NCBI GenBank assembly: GCA_903813345.2
Contig: CAIIXF020000008.1
Location: 35,986,867-36,050,866, forward strand
Origin: Owenia fusiformis
Taxonomy: Eukaryota; Annelida; Polychaeta; Sabellida; Oweniidae
Direction: 5' to 3'
Length of the DNA: 64,000 nucleotides
The notes under the pieces were generated by a model, which searched no databases, was not told the DNA's origin, and worked only from the letters and a program-made list of their open reading frames with translations. This document shows, one piece after another, positions 48,061 to 59,180 of the stretch. A program made the translations under genes and the position numbers. Position 1 is the stretch's first letter, and every line of letters begins with the position of its first letter.

Positions 48061-48689
48061 TATGAAACATAAAATGATAAGGTACGTGTCACATTTGCAA
48101 GAAAATATTATGACTGTTAAATGAACCTTTGGAAGAAGAACACCCCCCAAATGGACCATTCCTCAAAGTGCCATAACGGATTGCGCAGCATTTTCAAATG
48201 TACCAATATATTCCACTTACTCGTACACAGGTTTTACTACATTTTAGCCATTTCCATTAAGAAGGGTAAATTATCAGAATGGCACCCAGTTAAGAATCTG
48301 TGTTGAGACCACTACTAATTTGTATACACTAATCTGAAGGGTGTTCTTAGATACCTCAGTATTACTGCGAGTGTTAAACCAGGTAACAGTTGAGGAGGAG
48401 GGTAAATAGAATGAAATATGGCAATATGCTTGATTCGAGTCAAGTAGGCAATCAATACTGAGAAAAGCTCTGTTTTTATTTGGACAATGTTCTTTCCTAT
48501 CCCCTCGCTCAGGTGCTTTCTTCATTGACTCCACTCAACCCCTCTTAATCTTTATTCCCACATACATTTTAATGGTAAGGTATCTTGAGGTATGTATCTC
48601 AAGACAAGTTGTACATTGGGATGAAAAATGTCGACCTCATTTTAAATCACCAGAAGGTATTTCTATATGAATTTGACTCCATATCTTTT

Positions 48690-49390
48690 TCGGACTTTCC
48701 ATTTCATTACATCAAATCTTACCATTTCATTATACTGTCATTAAACATTACCAATTTTATCATATCAAACCTTACAATTTCATAATATCAGACCTTACCA
48801 TTTCATCATGCCAGACCTTACCATTTCATATGCCAAACCTTACCATTTCACCATATCAAACCATTCCATTTCGTCATGTCAAACCTTACCACTCTAATGT
48901 ATAGAATCTTACCATTTCATTTTGCCAAACCCTACCATTTAATATGCCAAACCTTCCCATTTAATCAGATCTTACCATTTCATGACATCAAATCTTACCA
49001 TTTCATCATATCAAACCTTACCATATCATCATGCCAAACCTCACTATTATAATATATTTAACCTTGCCATTTCATTAACTTAAAGCAAAAACCTACCATT
49101 TCATATGCCAGACATTACCATTTAATCATATCGGATCTTACCCTTTCAAATGCCAAACCTTACCATTTCATCATGCCAAACCTTACCATTTCATCAAATC
49201 AAACCTTACCATATAATATGTCAAACCTTACCATTTCATTACATCAAACCTTACCATATAATATGTCAAACCTTACCATTTCACAACATCAAACCTTACC
49301 ATATAATATGTCAAACCTTACCATTTCACTACATCGAACCTTACCATTTCAATACATCAAACCTTACCATTTAATATGCCAAACCTTACC
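48690..49390 (-). repeat. 22-24 bp minisatellite starting at TPC exon 1 donor
   Basis: About 30 degenerate units of (minus strand) GAAATGGTAAGGTTTGA plus spacer. The first unit contains the real exon 1 donor (ATG before GTAAGG), and many units keep an identical ATG-GTAAGG. Runs of open frame on either strand here are repeat artefacts. Confidence 0.92.
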
Positions 49391-50106
49391 ATTTCATCTG
49401 TAGGTAGACCAGGAAGAACTGGGGTTAGTAATCCAATCAACCCCTTATGAGCCCCTTTGGAAGAATTGCATTTTAAAGATCTGTTAACTTCTGTTTTTTG
49501 CTCAGTTAAAGGTGCCGTATCCCAAAATACATCATTGGGTTCTTGGCTGCCTTTTCCACTTTTTACACTAGAGGTGTCAGTTTTATTATGTATATCTGTT
49601 ATAGTGTCATCATTATCAGAGATTGTGGTGTTAATATTCTCAGCTACTATTGAATTTTTTTTCTTTGATTTCCATGAGAAAAATCTTTTAAAAACGTTAC
49701 TTGAATTTGTATCAACATGCTTTGGCTTTGAATTGACATGTTCAGGTTTTAATGTTACATGCTTTGGCACTGCATCTATATGTTCTGACATGGGATCAAC
49801 ATGCTTAGGCACCAAATTAACATGCTTGGGTAATGCACCATCATGCTTGGGCATAGGGCATCCAGGTAGAGTGTCCAACCCAGTTGAATTAAACTCAACA
49901 ACAGGGTTATTTTCTGGCCTACTGAGATCACTGCCACTATCATTAAGAGGTATATTGTTATTATATCTGGTTGTTTCATCCAAAGCATCTATTTTTCCAT
50001 TTGTTTTGTCACTAAAGCTTGGGTTAGTAATACCTTTTGAAGCTGGATCCCATTTTCTATGAGCTGTATGGACAACTGAATTTGACATTTTTGGTTTATC
50101 CTTCAT
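49390..50106 (-). CDS. TPC-like channel exon 1: N-terminal cytosolic tail
   Basis: Encodes residues 1-239, from the first in-frame ATG to ATG followed by donor GTAAGG, phase 0. The tail is hydrophilic, with no signal peptide or membrane segment. Residues 86-134 are seven tandem 7-residue units of pattern P-K/E-H-V-x-x-x. A basic stretch (KRFFSWKSKKK, 140-150) and an acidic Ser/Thr-rich stretch follow. It is longer than the N-terminus of human TPC1 (about 100 residues). The end (residues 222-239) runs directly into the conserved pre-S1 part in exon 2. The donor is the first unit of a minisatellite extending into the intron. The long open frame on the opposite strand here is a shadow. Confidence 0.8.
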
Positions 50107-51059
50107 TTTGATGTTCTGATATTGTAAATCCTGTATTACTATATAACTACATGTATGGTATATAACTAAGAGGCAACATCTTCCTAATTATATGTTTGGT
50201 TGTAACCGGAATTAAACAACTGAAGTTTGAGCAATATTATAATAACTTTGTTACTTATAACAAATATTATTTAAAATCCTATACTGTTTTCTCTAAATCA
50301 TGCGGTGCTTATGCATCCTAAAAACTGATACTTATATACAATAATATTATCTACAACAGTATCCATTTTATTGTAAATCAGTTGTATGTATCTTGTAGTG
50401 TATCCAAAGCAATGATAAGTCTCAATTTCTCTCAATATGTGGTCAAGTCAATGTTCTTATCACTTACTGAAGTAATATCTACAGGCCGTAAATATTAAGG
50501 CAAATAAAATTAGATTAACATGTAGAATTTATCACGAAATTGACCTTTCATTAGAATAGCAGAAGTATGAATAAATATTCTTAAGTGCTGAACATTGTCA
50601 ATATTTCTATTATCTTGTTATCATGTATCAAAATTATTTCACACAAAAAAGAACGTGAAGATTCGGTTTCGACTGAAACAGGGCAAAAGCAAATTTTATG
50701 GAAAGAAATGTGAAACAAAAATAAATAGAAAAGTAGGGAACTTTAAAGTTGTTGCTTTTTCGAGAGAAAACTAAATTGTTCAACCTTCACCATTTCATCA
50801 TCACAATTTCAAACTTGTTCATACTTTTGCTTCTTTCAGAATATGAGCCCAATTTGTTATTCATTATCATTTTATCTGATTTATCAATTGGGTTACCATT
50901 CATTTTTCAAAATATAAATCTTGGAAAAATGTTCAATTTTTTTAAGGAAATGAATTTGTTTCGACTGAGGAACGTAAAGGCGTTCCTTGATTATTTGATT
51001 ATTGTCTACATGTACCTTTTTATTAGATATCAATTCAATATCATTAGTTCATACATATC

Positions 51060-51262
51060 AGTGATCTCCCAAGGATATTTTCTCAAGTAGGTGCAAAATT
51101 CTCATTTTCACAATTCAGACCAAAATTGGTCAAAATATGCCCATTTTCCATGATTTTTCTCATTTTTAAGTGGGTGCAGATGGATTTTCAGGTGGGTACA
51201 AGCGTATTTGCAAAATCTCAGGTGGGTGCTGCGCCCACTTGCTTTGATGGGGAGATCACTGC
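51060..51262. mobile_element. MITE, 'GTGGGTGCA' family, copy 2, hAT-like ends
   Basis: Ends CAGTGATCTCCC and GGGGAGATCACTG are inverted repeats of hAT style. Confidence 0.75.
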
Positions 51263-51717
51263 ATATGTATAGAATATATAACTTGCAATACAATCTCCCA
51301 TGGCATCCTATTTAATAAGAGTAACATTTACCTTATTTTATCAGTTTTAACATAGCTGTCTGGGAATGAAATCTAGAATAACACTACAAACATAATTTAT
51401 TAATAGAGATTTATCTGATTATATTTGACCTAAAACTATTAACTGAACCCATATCTTGAAATTATACAAAGGATTCATAAACTTTACTTTATAAAATGGC
51501 TGCCATGTTCAATTAATTACTAAGACAATCAATGGTGAACAATACTAAAAACATCATTGTACTTGTTCGGTTACATGTACTTCTCAACTTATCAAAAAGA
51601 TGGTGCATATATAAAAAAATAGCCACTATTTTTGTGCATGGCCACTTAAGCAAGACTATATACTAGATAGCCTGTATAACATAACATCACAATTGTTATT
51701 TTCTACATCTATCTTAC

Positions 51718-51847
51718 CTTAGAACAGTTTCAAGCTTCATCGTCAGCTGGATTCTCACTGAACATAATGCCATATTCGGCTAGTAGAGGTCTTTAATAGG
51801 GATCAGCTATTTTGAGAAAGAACTATTTGTATACATTGGCTCCTGGT
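51718..51847 (-). other. Possible 5' non-coding exon of the TPC gene
   Basis: On the minus strand a good acceptor (TTTGATTTCAG) and donor (CTAAG, then GTAAGAT) bracket 130 bases upstream of TPC exon 1. A matching acceptor (TAATACAG) lies just before the exon 1 ATG. The candidate exon holds an ATG whose frame, after splicing to that acceptor, would end in a stop overlapping the main ATG, so it would act as an upstream ORF. This is inferred from splice-site appearance only. Confidence 0.35.
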
Positions 51848-52314
51848 CTGAAATCAAAAAACATAAATGCATGACTTTCAACATGATGAACCTTTGAATA
51901 TATGAACACTCTATGGGAGAGTCCCACATTTCATTTTTACAAATTTTATAACATCAAAAACCTAAATACATGTCCTCTTTCTTTGTTCTGACTTATTTCT
52001 AACTTTCTAACTTTTATTATACTAACAAGTGTTTTTTTTAAATTTAAGGTGGCTGACACAAAAACAAATACAAGCTAATAAATACAATGCATCCATCCCC
52101 AATATTTTGAGTACAGTTACCAGCAGAAATTGTTTCTGTTTTACAAAATAGATGTCACATCAATTTTTGATATAACCTGTATGTATATTGCACGCTAGTG
52201 TATTTGGCTTTAATTTGATGAGTGTTTTAAATTGGCGAATTGAAAAAATTTGACATGTCCGTTGTTTGGTGCATTTCCAGTTATAAGAAAGATACCAAGA
52301 TGGCCCAGCCTTTT

Positions 52315-52488
52315 AAAGGAGTGGTATCGATATGGTGAACTTTTTGAACACGCGTTTCTCTTAAACCAGTCATCAAAAAATTCTGAAAATTTTACACATC
52401 GTCAAATTTTTTACAGAATGGTTTCAATAATTGATTTAAGAGAAAAACATTGTTGAATTTAGTTCACCATATTGATAACTATCCTTTA
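52315..52488. mobile_element. Small palindromic MITE, 'TATCGATATGGTGAAC' family
   Basis: Arms of about 75 bp: left GTGGTATCGATATGGTGAAC, right GTTCACCATATTGATAACTA. Confidence 0.8.
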
Positions 52489-52701
52489 CATAAACAACAA
52501 GAAATATTGAAGAAACTGTTCAACACTGACAACAAATATTTGGAATTTTGTTTGACAGGATGTCAGGGACACTTGAAAATTATCGAATCAAAGTCGCACC
52601 AAATACAGTAATACAATTCAACATAACTAAAAGTATTTTTTATGAAATATATAAGTGATGTTATCATCACTTATTATTTTATGTATCATCATTGTGAGGC
52701 A

Positions 52702-53763
52702 AAAAAAAAACAAGGCACAGACGTGAACAATATCGTACCTAAAACACAGCATTGTGGTCTTGTTGACCAAGAAAGCAAGATGGCCGCAGAAAAGTTAATC
52801 AGCTCTAGAACTTATCACTGTGTAACATATGTAAAAATTTGAACGGTTTGGCTGGAAACCTGTAGACAAGTCTTGAAAGTGAAGATTTTAGGACAGAAAA
52901 TCCAAAATGGCCACCTTAAAATTTAACCAGAATGCCCAAAAACTAATCAGTTCTTGACGTTGATATGTAGAAACATCCCTGAATATTTCAGATGAATCCC
53001 TCAAAAGGTTTGGCTGGAAACCTGTAGACAAGTCTTGAAAGTAAAGATTTTAGGGCGGAAAATCCAAAATGGCCACCTTAAAATTTACCCAGAATGCCCA
53101 AAAACTAATCAGTTCTTGACGTTGATATGTAGAAACATCCCTGAAAATTTCAGATGAATCCCTCAAATGCTTTGGCTGAAAACCTGTAGACAAGTCTTGA
53201 AAGTGAAGATTTTAGGACGGAAAATCCAAAATGGCCACCTTAAAATTTACCCAGAATGCCCAAAAACTAATCAGTTCTTGACGTTGATATGTAGAAACAT
53301 CCCTGAAAATTTCAGATGAATCCCTTAAATGGTTTGGCTGAAAACCTGTAGACAAGTCTTGAAAGTAAAGATTTTAGGACGGAAAATCCAAAATGGCCAC
53401 CTTAAAATTTACCCAGAATGCCCAAAAACTAATCAGTTCTTGACGTTGATATGTAGAAACATCCCTGAAAATTTCAGATGAATCCCTCAAATGGTTTGGC
53501 TGAAAACCTGTAGACAAGTCTTGAAAGTAAAGATTTTAGGACGGAAAATCCAAAATGACCACCTTAAAATTTACCCAGAATGCCCAAAAACTAATCAGTT
53601 CTTGACGTTGATATGTAGAAACATCCCTGAAAATTTCAGATGAATCCCTCCAATGCTTTGGCTGAAAACCTGTAGACAAGTCTTGAAAGTGAGACGCCGC
53701 CCGCCCGCCCGCCGCCCGTCAAGCTGACTACAATATCATACCTTTTGTTAGGTATGATAAAAA
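52702..53763. repeat. Composite element with 14-bp target-site duplication
   Basis: About five units of roughly 155-165 bp (TTTACCCAGAATGCCCAAAA, CAAGTCTTGAAAGT), a CCCG microsatellite (53692-53720) and a hairpin end ATCATACCT...AGGTATGAT. The whole is flanked by identical ATCATTGTGAGGCA at 52688-52701 and 53764-53777. Confidence 0.88.
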
Positions 53764-53779
53764 ATCATTGTGAGGCATA

Positions 53780-56100
53780 TGCCTTTGCTGAGTTTCAAAT
53801 GAGTTGCAAAACATTAAAAGAAATAATCAAATGATATTGTGTATTGTGCATGGAAGATTAGACAGCTATTAGATGCCAGAAACTTACATTTTGTTGTTCA
53901 AAGCCCCTTTACAAAATTTTGAATCATCCATTTTGTTTCTGGTAGTTTTCAACCAATCATGTTGGTGATATGACATGATGATTGATGTCAGGTAACGATT
54001 TTTGGTCTCCAAATGAAGATGGCTGAAGATACTTCAACCCTAATCCTATCCCTAAACCCCAACCCTTAAGCAGAATCAGAATTTTGCTCTGCCATTTTCA
54101 GTTGTGGAGCATTGGTGCTCTCCAATTGATATTGGTCATAAACTAATTAGATAGTCCATCTTTACATGATGAATAAAATAAATAAAATAAAAATAGTGTC
54201 TTGGTACAATGGCAGGTTATTACATCTCTTGGCCCATTCAAAACTCAAATAAATCCCAGCTACAAGAGATTAAGAGATTAATTATTTCAAACAATGATCT
54301 ACAAAGATCTGTTATATCATGTCAAATGTTTCTCATGTGAATTCATGTTGTGGAGACGAAAATGTAGTTACCTGAATTTTGCTTGAATCCAGATATCAAG
54401 AGCTATAATTAGGTTCCATATTTGGAAGCTGACATATTGATTCTTATGTATTCATTTGCTTAAGCATGATATACGACAATTACTTCCATTCCATGCCACT
54501 TTATATTCAAAGGTATACATGAAACCGTCTAAAGCTGAACACTTAAAAATATATTGATTAGTATATACTCTAGATACACTTATTATTTTGACGCTACTTA
54601 ATTTGACAGATTTGCTAAATTTCAAATATTGGTGGCTATTTACTTTGGCGGATTCAGGACTGAAGTTTAATTTTAATGTCATTAAGACAGGTGTTCACTG
54701 AGATATTTTCTGTATTTCTTTTGGAATAATGTAGAATTGATAACATGTTTACAGGAAAAGGGGCTCCTGGAGTTTAATTTCTGAAGTGCATTGGACAAAA
54801 ATTCCAAACTGAAATTTGACGGATTTTTAATTTGGCAGATTTTGTGAATCCGCCAATCCGTCAAATTAAAACGGGAGCCAAATTAAGTGTATCTACAGTA
54901 CTCATTTTACAGGAGTAAAGGGTTCATTGTTGAAATATAAGCCCCTCTTGATTAATTAGTAAGTAAATATCTCAAGGATAATTTGGCTGCATTGGTGCTC
55001 ATTATATTATTAATGAACATTCCATTTAACTTAGTCAACTTGTGTAGCAATGTGATATGCTGTCAAAATGTCTTGTGGTAATTACTTTCGATTTCTATTA
55101 AGAATATAGATTGGGTCAAATAAAGGGCAATTTCTAATTTCTAATAAGTACGATGAAACCTATTAAGGGGAACACATTTCATGCAACATTTTAAAGTCCA
55201 TTACTGCACCTTTAACCGAAGGTAAAATTAATGTGAATCTATACAAGTAAAATATCTCCTCTTAAGTGATCCACAAGAAAATATTTGCTACAAGTACTCA
55301 AACCAGGGACAATTGATGTCCAAGTAAAATGGGGGTGAAACATAATTATTTAAGAATTAAAAATCTATAATACTAACAGCTATATTCAGATAAAGCAATG
55401 CTGGAAAGAAAATGATAAGTTTTTGCCAAACATTTTACAAAAGTTTAGTGTTCAACTTTAGAAGATTTTCTGGATATCATTAAATATAAAGTTGTCATTC
55501 AACGGAAGCGATTGTTGGGAGCTAATCATTCAGGAAAATATTTTATTGATAACACTATGGTATGTTGTAATATTGATGTGAGAACATTGTGACTTCCTCC
55601 AGACATATTTAAGATCATTTAAAAGCTTCCATTAGCCTATTGTGATACATTTACACACATTTTATCTTGACACAAAAGCTAAAAGCTGGATAACTAAATT
55701 GAGAGCAAGAAGCATTTCAAAGGACACCATATATAGTCATGTTAGCCTAGCACTTAATGATACAGTCAAAAGTAACTTGTTTATCAATTTTTCACCACGG
55801 AGGAAGTCATATGCTAAATCAATGACCAAATTTACAACAGTTAAGACTGCAAACACCAATAGTCAGTATGAAACAAAAGTGAAGAAAACAAATGGACTAA
55901 CAAGCTTCTTTTATCAATTGAAGGTTGTGAGAAAGAGCTAAAAAAGGGATTAATTTACCTAAATTCACTTAGGCCAGACTCTGAAAAAACAGTTCAAGAA
56001 GGACAAATGAATGATATGTGGGAGCTCAATATATTAGAGCTTAATCATAAAACTATTAGAATAGCAATGACAACTTGAATTTTGCACGAAAAGTATCGCA
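53780..56100. other. Interval between the TPC 5' side and the DEG/ENaC gene
   Basis: Apart from the MITE at 54566-54900, AT-rich sequence with no recognised feature. A 99-codon open stretch at 55642-55941 lacks an ATG start and has no familiar motif; it may be leader of the channel transcript. Confidence 0.4.
54566..54900. mobile_element. MITE with TIR TAGATACACTTA
   Basis: TACTCTAGATACACTTA at the left and TAAGTGTATCTACAGTA at the right; interior related to AATTTGGCGGATTC. No ORF. Confidence 0.75.
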
Positions 56101-56103
56101 AAG

Positions 56104-57720
56104 ATGAAAAAACTGCTTGAAGATTTTGCAGGAAATACCACCGCACATGGTTGGGGCAATGTTATAAAAAGTACAACCAAGATAGGAAAAGCTGTGTGGA
56201 TAGTCATCACATCAGGATGCTGTATAGTGGCCTTATATCTAATCATCAATGTTATAATACGCTATGGCCAATTTGACACAAAAGACAGAGTTAGGGTCAC
56301 AAAGGATGATGCCGTTTTTCCCTCTGTAACAATATGCCCCTTATCACCGGTTTCCAGGAAGGGAGTCGTTAATTATGGCAAAGATGTGAAAGACAATTTT
56401 GAACTTTCAGCTTTTAACAACTTAATGAACACATTAGAACAATATGATTTAAACATTTCCAATCTGTTGGATGCAAGTCAAGAAGTACAAATGTTATACA
56501 ATCAATCCTTTAAAAGACTCAACACCAATAGCGGACAATATGAAAATTTTCAACTGTCTCAGCTTCTGAGATACACCATGACCCATGAGGACTTCATACC
56601 GTCTTGCAAATATCAAGGAAACAAATGCAAGGAAGAACCTTACCGAAGTGGCCATCATGCACATTTCAACTGCTTTACTTATAATGGACCCTCATCAAAT
56701 ATCCCTGGTTTAACATCTGAAATTGCAGGACCAACTGCTGGTTTATCCTTACTCCTCTTTCTGGATACAGATGAAGATTTTTCAACTTCGTTTGACCCAG
56801 ATTATCCGACTTCTGGTAGTCAGGGTGTTAGAGTTGTAATTCACGACCGAGGGACATTACCCGATCCAGAAAATGATGGGTTTGATATCAAGGCAGGAAA
56901 TTCTGTCAACGTTGCACTTTCTGCTAAGAGACGTGAGCTAATGATCCCACCCTGGGGTGAATGTGTTGATCATAATGATATAAGATATGATGTGTGGAAA
57001 TACAGCACTAAAGCTTGTACATCAATATGTCTGCAGAGGATGATTTATAAAACATGTGGATGCATCCTTGGATCACTACCAGTCGATGACCAAACTAAAA
57101 ACGCTGAGTTCTGCGCAAATATCCAAGCTGTTGAATGGCTGAAAGAAGACCCCAATGTGACAATACTCAGACAAGATTTGGAACAACTGAATTGTTCCAT
57201 GCAAGAGTATACCTGGACAGATGTTCTTGCGCAGGAAGGTTGTGAATGTAAAGAAAACTGTAGCAACAACAAATATGACATCACAATATCTGAATCACAA
57301 TGGCCAATGAAGGGCATTGAGTTTAACTTCTATTGTAAATTGATCGTAAAGCTTGACAATTATGAGAATTCAAGCATTTATGATGTATTTCACCAAAGGA
57401 TATCTCAGCAATGTTCAAACAATTCAATGGAAAACATCAGGGTTGTCAACAAACAAGTCGGAGATGACTTGCGTGAGCAATTCATCAGACTCAATGTGTA
57501 CTTCAAAGATTTGGACACAAAGATCACAACTCAAACTGAGGATTTTACATTAGGTTCGATGGTATCTGAAATAGGCGGAAGCTTGGGTTTATTGGTAGGA
57601 ATGTCAGTGATTTCTATGACTGAGGCATTTGTTTTATGGTACGGAATCATAGTTGGATTACTGACTAAATTTAAACGGAAATCAAAGGTGGAAACTTTGA
57701 AAGATAAAATGAAAAACTGA
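56104..57720 (+). CDS. DEG/ENaC/ASIC-family sodium channel subunit
   Basis: A 538-residue intronless gene. Order: short cytosolic N-terminus with the conserved His-Gly pair (15-16); TM1 about 32-54; post-TM1 motif FPSVTICPL (72-80); a large extracellular domain; the cysteine signature WGEC (284-287), YSTKACTSIC (300-309) and CGC (318-320); then ECKENC and SESQWP ending at Pro401; TM2 about 493-520 with Gly499-Met-Ser501 as the G-x-S filter in LGLLVGMSVISMTEAF; a short basic C-terminus. These channels are trimeric, amiloride-sensitive and sodium-selective, gated by peptides, acid or force depending on subfamily; which applies is not visible here. Length is typical (500-600). No internal stop or frameshift. 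No convincing upstream intron or poly(A) signal was seen. Confidence 0.93.
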   Translation: MKKLLEDFAGNTTAHGWGNVIKSTTKIGKAVWIVITSGCCIVALYLIINVIIRYGQFDTKDRVRVTKDDAVFPSVTICPLSPVSRKGVVNYGKDVKDNFELSAFNNLMNTLEQYDLNISNLLDASQEVQMLYNQSFKRLNTNSGQYENFQLSQLLRYTMTHEDFIPSCKYQGNKCKEEPYRSGHHAHFNCFTYNGPSSNIPGLTSEIAGPTAGLSLLLFLDTDEDFSTSFDPDYPTSGSQGVRVVIHDRGTLPDPENDGFDIKAGNSVNVALSAKRRELMIPPWGECVDHNDIRYDVWKYSTKACTSICLQRMIYKTCGCILGSLPVDDQTKNAEFCANIQAVEWLKEDPNVTILRQDLEQLNCSMQEYTWTDVLAQEGCECKENCSNNKYDITISESQWPMKGIEFNFYCKLIVKLDNYENSSIYDVFHQRISQQCSNNSMENIRVVNKQVGDDLREQFIRLNVYFKDLDTKITTQTEDFTLGSMVSEIGGSLGLLVGMSVISMTEAFVLWYGIIVGLLTKFKRKSKVETLKDKMKN

Positions 57721-58361
57721 ATTTCAATTTTCATGACTTTTGTTAAAAGGACTTATCTATTCGAATGAACACAAAGTGACGAGTGTTTCTAATTCACAAT
57801 AATTGAGTCATGGGAAGACTTTTGAATTTTGACTCACATCAGAGCGGGGCATTCAGTGTTGCCTAATTGACCATGTTGACAAAACTTAAAAAAATTGAAA
57901 ATTTTAAACGCTACGTAGCACTTTCTTTTAATCTTTGCTTAGAATCTGTGGTTCTTTAGTACAAATCAATACATATGATAAATGCAAAAATTTACCATAC
58001 ATGTACCCCGGGACATGTACATACATGTAACTTTGTAGTTCTAGACAACTGTAAATTTCTAAATATTGTACTGAAATTAATATTAATTTTTACTGTCCAG
58101 AAGAAGTCGTATGATGTCAGTTGTTGCAGAGATGCGCTAGAAGTTTTGATATGCATTGTAATTCACTTGATTACACTTTAATCACAAATACAAATGCATC
58201 TTTAGACTTATCAACTAAACCAAGTTTTGGCAGAGCCAAAATCTTTTGGCGTATTTGTGTGTGTTTGCGTGATATATTATTTTTTATTTTTTATTTCATC
58301 ATTATCAATTGCGTGGAATATTCTGTCATGCAAAAAAACTTGCCTGACTTCAATTTCTTAA

Positions 58362-58651
58362 AGTGCAGTGGCACTTGACAGGAAATGACAAAACAGGATA
58401 AGAAAGATACAATATATTGGGCACATTTTCAGAAAAATTCTGTTCAGTGACCTTTCCTAAGCTCCTACTTTTAGCTATTTTCCAGTCACATTTTCAGAGG
58501 GCTGAGAAAGTTATTTCATCATGTTTAGGGTGTAAATGATGAGTGGAACTAGTTGACTGGAGGTCAAAACAGAACTCTGTTATCTTTGTTCAAAAAATGT
58601 CTAAAAATGCCACATTTTTTGTCACTTCCTGTTTTGTCATTCCACTGCACC
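58362..58651. mobile_element. Second TTAA MITE family, TIR AGTGCAGTGG
   Basis: Ends AGTGCAGTGG and CCACTGCACC; TTAA on both sides (58358-58361, 58652-58655). It splits a degraded hAT-like relic at CAATTTCTTAAGCAAATGTG. Confidence 0.85.
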
Positions 58652-58776
58652 TTAAGCAAATGTGTGACAAACATGCAACATATCCAGCTATTGTAATGTT
58701 AAATCGGGCATCACCTTATCTCCTAACTGGTACTATTACTGAGATTTCGTATCAACACTTTAGTCTACTAAATTAG

Positions 58777-59180
58777 GGTACAGCTGGAAAGTAACATTTT
58801 GGTAAAAAATTGCTATACCTGCACATGTTATATACTGGTACAAAATAAAGTATGAAGGCATGTATCAATTTCCTTGCTTTTTTCAGGAAAGTATCATTAC
58901 ATTGTCTTCTTTTAGAATATCTGGTAGGGGTTCAATGGGAACTCCAGGAAATTCTGATATTTCACACTTTCTATTTTTCCAAATTTCCTTTCAAAGTTTC
59001 CAGACAACACAGAAGCTTCCATTGACCTGTTTCCAGATATTCTAAAAGTAAACAGTGTAATGATACTTTCCTGAAAAAAGCAAGGAGATACACACATGAC
59101 TTCATACTTAATTTTGTACCAGAAAATAACATGTGCTGGTATAGCAATTTTTTACCAAAATGTTACTTTCCAGCTGAACC
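58777..59180. mobile_element. piggyBac-type palindromic MITE, copy 2
   Basis: Also 404 bp and inverted relative to copy 1. Flanks TTAG (mutated TTAA) and TTAA. Short open frames within are shared by both copies and both strands and are not genes. Confidence 0.9.

Larger units (their letters stand above)
1..50106 (-). other. Gene span: two-pore channel (TPC)-family cation channel, 16 coding exons, 3' end off window
   Basis: Sixteen coding exons were joined by hand; all boundaries are GT-AG and all phases agree (0,2,2,0,0,0,2,0,2,0,0,2,0,0,2). The first 15 give 819 complete codons. Order: N-terminal tail (residues 1-239), pre-S1 helix (240-296), domain I S1-S6 with pore helix at 496-517, linker with two EF-hand-like loops (584-595 degenerate, 622-633 canonical), then domain II S1-S5. 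The line 'TENYPELMIPAYS' followed by S6 matches the TPC pattern TANxPDxMxPxYS. TPCs are endolysosomal (animals) or vacuolar (plants) Na+/Ca2+ channels with two six-helix domains, working as dimers. Introns are large and repeat-rich. The divergent filter and EF-hand suggest an unusual TPC paralogue; orthology to TPC1, 2 or 3 cannot be settled from the sequence alone. Confidence 0.9.

Noticed and set aside
49150-49403. Two 74-76 codon repeat-like plus-strand frames
   Set aside because: Produced by the CTTACCATTTCA minisatellite.
49457-50062. 201-codon plus-strand open frame
   Set aside because: Antisense of TPC exon 1, which has splice continuity and a channel downstream.
55642-55941. 99-codon open stretch upstream of the DEG/ENaC gene
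   Set aside because: Starts with GTG, has no recognisable domain and no splice link to the channel; kept only as a remark.
58860-59097. 61-codon frames on both strands, repeated at 61698-61935
   Set aside because: Arms of the palindromic TTAA MITE read in both directions.
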